DNA of 9,170 bases from Gammaproteobacteria bacterium (GTDB taxonomy: Bacteria; Pseudomonadota; Gammaproteobacteria; Chromatiales; Chromatiaceae). The translations under genes were made by a program, and so were the position numbers. This document shows, piece after piece, positions 4,902-9,170 of the stretch; the stretch's first letter is position 1, and each line of letters begins with the position of its first letter. The notes under the pieces were generated by a model. The model had not been told where the DNA came from. It searched no databases and worked only from the letters and a program-made list of their open reading frames with translations. The stretch covers positions 1-9,170 of the forward strand of contig JAUXGQ010000031.1 in NCBI GenBank assembly GCA_030621975.1, given 5' to 3'.

Positions 4902-7730
4902 CTATCTGGCCATGGTCCTCATGCCTTGCCTGGCCGTCCCGGCTTCCAGTAGCTCCACCAGTGCATCAGCCGGCACCGGGCGGCTGAACAAATAGCCCTG
5001 GAAGACCTCGCAGCCCTTCTCACGAAGGAACTCAAGGGCGGTCTCGGTTTCCACACCCTCGGCGATCACCTCAAGCCCCAGGTGGTTGGCCATGGCAATA
5101 ATGGTCGCCACGATAGTCTCATCCCCCTCGTCGGTGCCTATATCGCGCACGAAGGACTGGTCGATCTTCAGCACATCCACGGGCAGGCGCTTGAGATAGG
5201 CCAGGGAGAAATAGCCGGTGCCGAAATCATCGATGGAAAAGCTGATACCCAGTGCCTTCAAGGACTGCATCTTGTCAATGACCTCAGTGGTTTTATCGAT
5301 CACTATCCCTTCGGTAAGTTCCAGCACCAGACGCTTGGGATCCACACCGGTTTCGGCCAGGATGCGATCCACCAGGTCAGCAAAGCCCTGCTGATGGAAC
5401 TGCCTGGGGCTGACGTTGACGGCCAGGTGACGTAGTGCCCCCGCAATCCCGGCATCCACCCAGCTCTTTAGTTTTGAGCAGGCCTCGCGCAATACCCATT
5501 CGCCGATGGGCAGGATAAGTCCCGTCTCCTCGGCCACAGGTATGAACTCGGCGGGAGAAACCAGACCCTGGTGGCGCCGCTGCCAACGCAGCAGGGCCTC
5601 GGCGCCGATAATCCGGCCGAAGGCATCCACCTGCGGCTGAAAATGTAGACTGAGCTCCTGGCGCGCTATGGCTCGACGCAGGTCGGTCTGCAACTGCAGC
5701 CGCGCCTCGGCAGCGCTCTGCATGCTTGGCAGGAAGAACCGTATGGCGTTACGACCGCCCTCCTTGGCCCGGTACATGGCGGTGTCCGCCTGCTTGAGCA
5801 CATCGTCGGCACTGTCCTTTCCCTTGGGAAACAGGGAGATGCCGATGCTGGGCGTGATGTGAAGCTCGTGGTCCCGGACAGTGTAGGGCCTCGACACAAC
5901 CGCTTGGACTTTTTCCGCTATCTTGTGTATCTGGCTTGCTGTCGTGTCCAGATCGGCACTCACCTGAGGAAGCAAGATTACAAACTCATCACCGCCCAGC
6001 CGTGCCGTGGTGTCTTCTTCTCGCAATGCCTCACGCAAGCGTATTGCCACGCGCTGCAGCAGCACGTCACCGACAGAATGGCCCAGGGAGTCGTTGATGG
6101 TCTTGAAGTGGTCCAGGTCCACAAACAGGACCGCCCCCACATGGCCATGCCGAACAGCAGACGCCAGATTGCGCTGCAGACGATCCATGAGCAGGCGCCG
6201 ATTGGGTAATCCGGTCAGGACATCGTGGTAGGCCCCGTATTCGACCTCCGCCTCGGCATATCTTCTTATGATACCCATGCTCAATACGTCTGCTACCCGG
6301 AGTAGGAAGGCCTTCTCCTGAGCCTCCGACTTGTGGCCTTCCGGAAGGTACAGAGCCATAACCCCGAGCACTGTGTCTCCGGAAAGGATGGGTACGTTGT
6401 AGTGCCCATGGGCGGTGATGCCTGAATACACCGTCTCATGCCTGTGGTCCACACAATCAGCGAACTGGATAGTACGCTCCCGGGCGGCTCGTCCGCACAG
6501 ACATTGGCCGAAAGAAACCTCGGTGCACAGGCGCCGCAGGTCGGGCGCGAGGCCACGACTGGCAACGAGTCTCAGCTTTCCGGCAGAGCCCTTCTGTTTG
6601 TCAAGAAAGATGCCGCCCTTGGGAAGGAGCATCAACCACGGAACCGACGCCAATATCCTGTCCAGGGCCTGCTGGAGAAACTCCTCCAAGGGCAGCGGCT
6701 CCAGCGACAACCGCAAAAGCGCACCCAGGGCCTGCTCTTCGAGCGCCGATCGCTCGATGGTCGCTTGCTGGTGCTTGAGCTCGCTGAGATCGACGAAGAC
6801 CGCGACATAGTGGGTGGTTTCGCCCTGGTCATTCTTGACGGCCGTGATGGTCAGCCACTCCGGGTAGCTCTCTCCATTTTTTCGTCGGTTGGAGATCTCT
6901 CCCTGCCAGTGCCCCCTCTCCGCAAGGGCATTCCACATGTCTCGATAGAAAGCCGCGCCCTGGCGACCGGACTTGAGGATGCGTGGGTTCTTACCCACAA
7001 CCTCCTCTGCGCTGTACCCGGTAATCTGGGTAAACGCCTGGTTGACCCGCAGGATGTTGGCATTCTTGTCGGTGATCGTGATGCCTTCGTGCGTCTCGAA
7101 GGCCGTGGCCGCCAGACGCAACGCCTCGTCGGCACGCCTTTGGGTGCTGATATCGCGCACCACGGCCAGCACCTCACCCTTCCCGCCTGTCTCCAGCCGA
7201 CGCAGGCGCACCTCCGCCGGGAACTCCTCTCCCGATTTGCGCCTGGCCACCCATTCGAACTCGAGCTGCTCACCCTCGAGGGCCCGGCGAATCTTCTCCT
7301 GTGCCATCTCCAGGGTGTAACCCTCTCCCATCAGATCGATGGGATTGACCTGCAGGATATCCTCCCGATTGAAGCCATAAGCCTGCAGCACATTTTCATT
7401 GACATCCACCAGCCTGCCGTCGGGGCCGTACAGGAAAATCATGTCCGGGGAGGCGTTGTAGAGCGCCTGAAGGTAGTTCTTGGCGGCCCTGAGCTCGTCG
7501 CGTTCCTTGGCCAGGCTGGTCTCGGAAGATTCCTTCAATGTCTGGTAGAGCGCCTGCATCTCCTGGGAGGAGATGGCCAGGGAACGCTCGAGAATATAGC
7601 GATCCTGATCCCCTTGCTCGTAGCTCTGCCCGACGCGCTGAACGAACTGTCGCCATTGTTGCGGGCGCAAAGGCCCGGTATCGGGGTCGATTCCCAGCTT
7701 TCGGAGCTGGCGCTGGAGAACCCGGTGCAT
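4902..7730 (-). CDS. PAS-PAS-GAF-GGDEF-EAL cyclic-di-GMP synthase/phosphodiesterase
   Basis: Cytoplasmic signalling protein of 942 residues without membrane segments, likely controlling c-di-GMP level. Order: helical N-terminus with an LERSLAISSQEM motif (about 40-83), PAS (about 84-198), PAS (about 205-318), GAF (about 335-490), GGDEF (about 495-665), EAL (about 678-930). The cyclase site ARLGGDEF (579-583) is intact, with inhibitory-site REED (R570-D573) exactly five residues before it. The phosphodiesterase motifs EALLRW (711-716), AVNVSPRQF, LELTEGIV, IDDFGTGY, LKIDQSF, AEGVET and QGYLFSRP are all present, so both activities are possible. The GAF domain has a cysteine/histidine cluster (C402, C410, C412, C426, H429, H431). 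AGGTG precedes the ATG by 9 bases, overlapping the stop of the FIST remnant, 6 bases upstream. The start is well supported. The ligands of PAS and GAF are unknown. Confidence 0.95.
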   Translation of the reverse strand: MHRVLQRQLRKLGIDPDTGPLRPQQWRQFVQRVGQSYEQGDQDRYILERSLAISSQEMQALYQTLKESSETSLAKERDELRAAKNYLQALYNASPDMIFLYGPDGRLVDVNENVLQAYGFNREDILQVNPIDLMGEGYTLEMAQEKIRRALEGEQLEFEWVARRKSGEEFPAEVRLRRLETGGKGEVLAVVRDISTQRRADEALRLAATAFETHEGITITDKNANILRVNQAFTQITGYSAEEVVGKNPRILKSGRQGAAFYRDMWNALAERGHWQGEISNRRKNGESYPEWLTITAVKNDQGETTHYVAVFVDLSELKHQQATIERSALEEQALGALLRLSLEPLPLEEFLQQALDRILASVPWLMLLPKGGIFLDKQKGSAGKLRLVASRGLAPDLRRLCTEVSFGQCLCGRAARERTIQFADCVDHRHETVYSGITAHGHYNVPILSGDTVLGVMALYLPEGHKSEAQEKAFLLRVADVLSMGIIRRYAEAEVEYGAYHDVLTGLPNRRLLMDRLQRNLASAVRHGHVGAVLFVDLDHFKTINDSLGHSVGDVLLQRVAIRLREALREEDTTARLGGDEFVILLPQVSADLDTTASQIHKIAEKVQAVVSRPYTVRDHELHITPSIGISLFPKGKDSADDVLKQADTAMYRAKEGGRNAIRFFLPSMQSAAEARLQLQTDLRRAIARQELSLHFQPQVDAFGRIIGAEALLRWQRRHQGLVSPAEFIPVAEETGLILPIGEWVLREACSKLKSWVDAGIAGALRHLAVNVSPRQFHQQGFADLVDRILAETGVDPKRLVLELTEGIVIDKTTEVIDKMQSLKALGISFSIDDFGTGYFSLAYLKRLPVDVLKIDQSFVRDIGTDEGDETIVATIIAMANHLGLEVIAEGVETETALEFLREKGCEVFQGYLFSRPVPADALVELLEAGTARQGMRTMAR

Positions 7731-7736
7731 GCGGAT

Positions 7737-8232
7737 TCACCTCTCGCTGATGGTGGTCAGCGTCATGGTCTGATTGTGCAAATCACAATGCCCAGTGGTG
7801 TGGGGAGAAATCTCCCCATAAGAATAGAAACCAATCTGCCGGGTATTTTCGGGCAACACGTCCAGCGTCGCTTCGATCCCTTCTTCGGCTCGCTCCCCCC
7901 AGTTTCCAGGCAATGTCCTCACTTGCCTGAAACGACTTTCCACTGTCTGACGTCGCAGCGAAAGCGCTGGCGAGCCTCGTGCGCCGGAATCGGACCACCG
8001 CCACCGATAGCCCTGCGTCTGACAAATCGGTGTCGAAGATCTCTCCGGCCGTGGAGCAGCCAATCAGATGCGACTTGGGAAAGGCGCCAACCAACTCATC
8101 CAGGGGGCCGGCGACAGCCTCCAGATCGGGGCTGCCGAAAACCACGACAAGGGTGCTTTCAGAGTCCAGGGCGGGACTCAGGGGCTGGCTCCAGCCTGTG
8201 CCTGGATGATAAGTGAATGCTTCCAATTCCAT
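7737..8232 (-). pseudogene. Decayed FIST-domain sensor gene (internal deletion and frameshift)
   Basis: FIST proteins are cytoplasmic ligand sensors of about 380 residues. From the ATG at 8232 the first 113 codons encode a clear FIST N-terminus: GWSQPLSPALD, TLVVVFGSP, the hallmark GCSTAGEI (58-65), then RTRLASAFA and SFQASEDIAWKLG. From about 7895 the family match continues in another frame with the extreme C-terminus GERAEEGIEA, IGFYSYGEISP and CDLHNQTMTLTTISER, ending at 7737. The junction is a run of six G (minus strand; 7895-7900). About 210 residues of the middle are missing, and the joined halves are one base out of frame; five G would restore a 165-residue mini-protein. The unshifted frame runs to 7783 with junk. 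An upstream TTG (8241) lies too close to the AGAGGG motif. Some FIST proteins (NosP) bind haem and sense nitric oxide next to GGDEF/EAL genes, which fits the neighbour. Confidence 0.88.
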
Positions 8233-8567
8233 AGCCTTCAACCCTCTCTACTGGTGGACAAAAGCTGGCTCCGGTCCCTTTCCGGCAAGCGCGTATCTCT
8301 ACTGTTTCGGCTCGATCGGCCACAAGCTGAATTGTATTGTTGAGGTACGCAAGCTCTACCCGGACGAAGACCTACCACACTTTGAGACCCGTGCACCGGT
8401 CCCGGGCCGGCTTATCATGCCTTACCGGTCCACGCGTCAAAGGTAGACGCAGATAAACGGCGGTCCGTTCTCAGGTTTCCCCCAGGGAAGAGGAAATGTT
8501 GGAATGTGAGAACTGACCCCCTCCGGTTCCATTGCGCAACTTCTACATTTCTGTTTCAATCGTTTTC
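8233..8567. other. Intergenic region, no gene seen
   Basis: This 335-base stretch lies between the antitoxin gene and the FIST remnant. Frames on either strand show no family features. I find no convincing -35/-10 pair for the FIST/GGDEF-EAL unit and no T-tract terminator after the antitoxin. The only structure is a nested inverted repeat at 8467-8513. Confidence 0.5.
8467..8513. repeat. Nested inverted repeat beside a TGACCCC motif
   Basis: GTTCTCA (8467-8473) pairs with TGAGAAC (8507-8513), and inside it TTTCC (8476-8480) pairs with GGAAA (8492-8496). Immediately after comes CTGACCCCC. A TGACCCC-flanked segment like this recalls repeats I associate with REP/IS200-type elements in gammaproteobacteria, but I cannot confirm that here. 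It could equally be a weak terminator after the antitoxin gene. Confidence 0.3.
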
Positions 8568-8942
8568 TCAAACCAAATCATCCAGACTCACATTAAGCGC
8601 ATTAGCTAGTCCTTTCAGTACTGACACTTTCCCTTTCCGTTTGCCTCCCTCAATCAGAGCAACCTGCCCTTGGGAAATACCGGCCTGTTCGGCCAATTGC
8701 TCCTGCGTCATTCCGCGAAATTCGCGCCAAACCTTCAACGGACTCTCTTTGCCGCTAACCAATCGTTTGGCGATTTCCGCAGGTACCAATTCATCCAGGC
8801 CAACTTCCAGTTCATATATGGCCTTGTCAAAAGCTGTCACATCATCCAGCTCCTCTGCCTTCTCAAGCAGCAGGTTGTACTCGTCGATGGGTATGACTGC
8901 AAACTCTGCCTTGCCGTTCTTTTCAATAATCTGCGCGCTCAT
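8568..8942 (-). CDS. XRE-family antitoxin with Phd-like N-terminus
   Basis: Predicted antitoxin and autorepressor of 124 residues. The N-terminus, IIEKNGKAEFAVIPIDEYNLLLEK (residues 5-28 in parts), resembles the Phd/YefM fold that forms the dimer. The acidic middle (29-52) could wrap the toxin. A helix-turn-helix of Cro/C1 type fills 74-124, with helix 2 at MTQEQLAEQAGIS and the recognition helix at SQGQVALIEGGKR. Its ATG overlaps the toxin stop as ATGA, with GGAGG nine bases upstream, so translation should be coupled. Toxin-before-antitoxin order is like higBA rather than relBE. The pair is more AT-rich than the genes to its left, which suggests horizontal gain. HTH-bearing antitoxins normally repress their own promoter, which would lie beyond the right edge. 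Confidence 0.88.
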   Translation of the reverse strand: MSAQIIEKNGKAEFAVIPIDEYNLLLEKAEELDDVTAFDKAIYELEVGLDELVPAEIAKRLVSGKESPLKVWREFRGMTQEQLAEQAGISQGQVALIEGGKRKGKVSVLKGLANALNVSLDDLV

Positions 8943-9170
8943 TTATAAATACCTCCACGTGTACCCACATCAAGTACCAGAATGATCAATTGCTCACCGT
9001 CCACCGTGTATATCGCGCGGTAACCGCTGATCCGTAACCGGTACCCTTCCCGCCTGTTGAGTTTCTTTACATCCAACCCTTCCTCATTGTTTTCGGCCAA
9101 TTTGTCAAATGCATTGAAAAATTGGTCGGCAATCTTCTTAGGCATTTTCTTTAGTGCTTTCAATGCCTTC
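8939..9170 (-). CDS. RelE/ParE-family toxin (5' end cut by window edge)
   Basis: Predicted mRNA-cleaving or gyrase-targeting toxin of the RelE/ParE superfamily; which one cannot be told. The visible part starts at KALKALKKMPKKIADQF, the first helix of the family, and ends with RLRISGYRAIY and ILVLDVGTRGGIYK, the family's core beta-strands, with conserved arginines and the terminal tyrosine. The frame stays open to the last base of the window, so the TTG at 9163 or ATG at 9145 is not the start; the real start and the first beta-strand of about 10 residues lie beyond the edge. It ends in the ATGA overlap with the antitoxin gene. The usual VGHR is VGTR here, a form I regard as a known variant. 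Confidence 0.85.
   Translation of the reverse strand, partial: KALKALKKMPKKIADQFFNAFDKLAENNEEGLDVKKLNRREGYRLRISGYRAIYTVDGEQLIILVLDVGTRGGIYK

Noticed and set aside
6438..8216. 592-codon plus-strand frame opposite the GGDEF-EAL and FIST genes
   Set aside because: It is antisense to clearly recognised domains, spans two genes, and its translation shows no domain; GC-rich codon bias explains the open frame.
7783..8241. 152-residue FIST-like protein as an intact gene
   Set aside because: After about residue 113 the frame leaves the family, and the true C-terminus is found in another frame, so it is a frameshifted remnant.
1..9170. CRISPR arrays, tRNA or rRNA genes, integrase or attachment sites
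   Set aside because: No regularly spaced repeats, cloverleaf-like sequences, conserved rRNA segments or recombinase genes were seen.

Overview
The window reads as part of a gammaproteobacterial chromosome. A glutamine synthetase of enterobacterial type I numbering, with an adenylylation tyrosine and a sigma54/NtrC-type promoter, points there. The sulfur-transfer genes and the FIST/GGDEF-EAL pair would fit a sulfur-oxidising or purple-sulfur lineage, but that is inference. Every gene I can support lies on the minus strand, so the biological order runs from right to left.

Right edge (8568-9170): a comparatively AT-rich toxin-antitoxin pair. A RelE/ParE-type toxin, cut by the window edge, overlaps by ATGA an antitoxin that joins a Phd-like N-terminus to an XRE-type helix-turn-helix. 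After a gene-free stretch (8233-8567) comes a broken FIST-domain sensor gene (7737-8232). It has lost its middle and is frameshifted at a run of six G. Its stop codon lies 6 bases before a large cytoplasmic PAS-PAS-GAF-GGDEF-EAL protein (4902-7730) whose c-di-GMP synthesis, hydrolysis and inhibitory-site motifs all look intact. Its end is marked by two inverted REP sequences (a REPIN); the second doubles as a rho-independent terminator.

Centre (2064-4493): a compact three-gene operon behind a good -10 box. It encodes a PP-loop, MnmA/ThiI-like tRNA-thiolation-type enzyme, a TusA-like sulfur carrier, and a CDF metal transporter whose cytoplasmic domain seems to be present twice. Each gene overlaps the next, so translation is probably coupled.

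Left (171-2063): glnA with its regulatory region. Two NtrC-like sites 29 bases apart lie at the end of the CDF gene, followed by a -24/-12 sigma54 promoter, then a long hairpin in the predicted 5' leader whose imperfections are mostly G.U pairs in the glnA mRNA sense, then glnA and a strong terminator. The first 170 bases hold no gene I can support, only a small dyad-repeat cluster.

The most interesting items are the leader hairpin of glnA, the PP-loop/TusA/CDF cassette, and the decayed FIST sensor fused by operon structure to a still-intact c-di-GMP enzyme.
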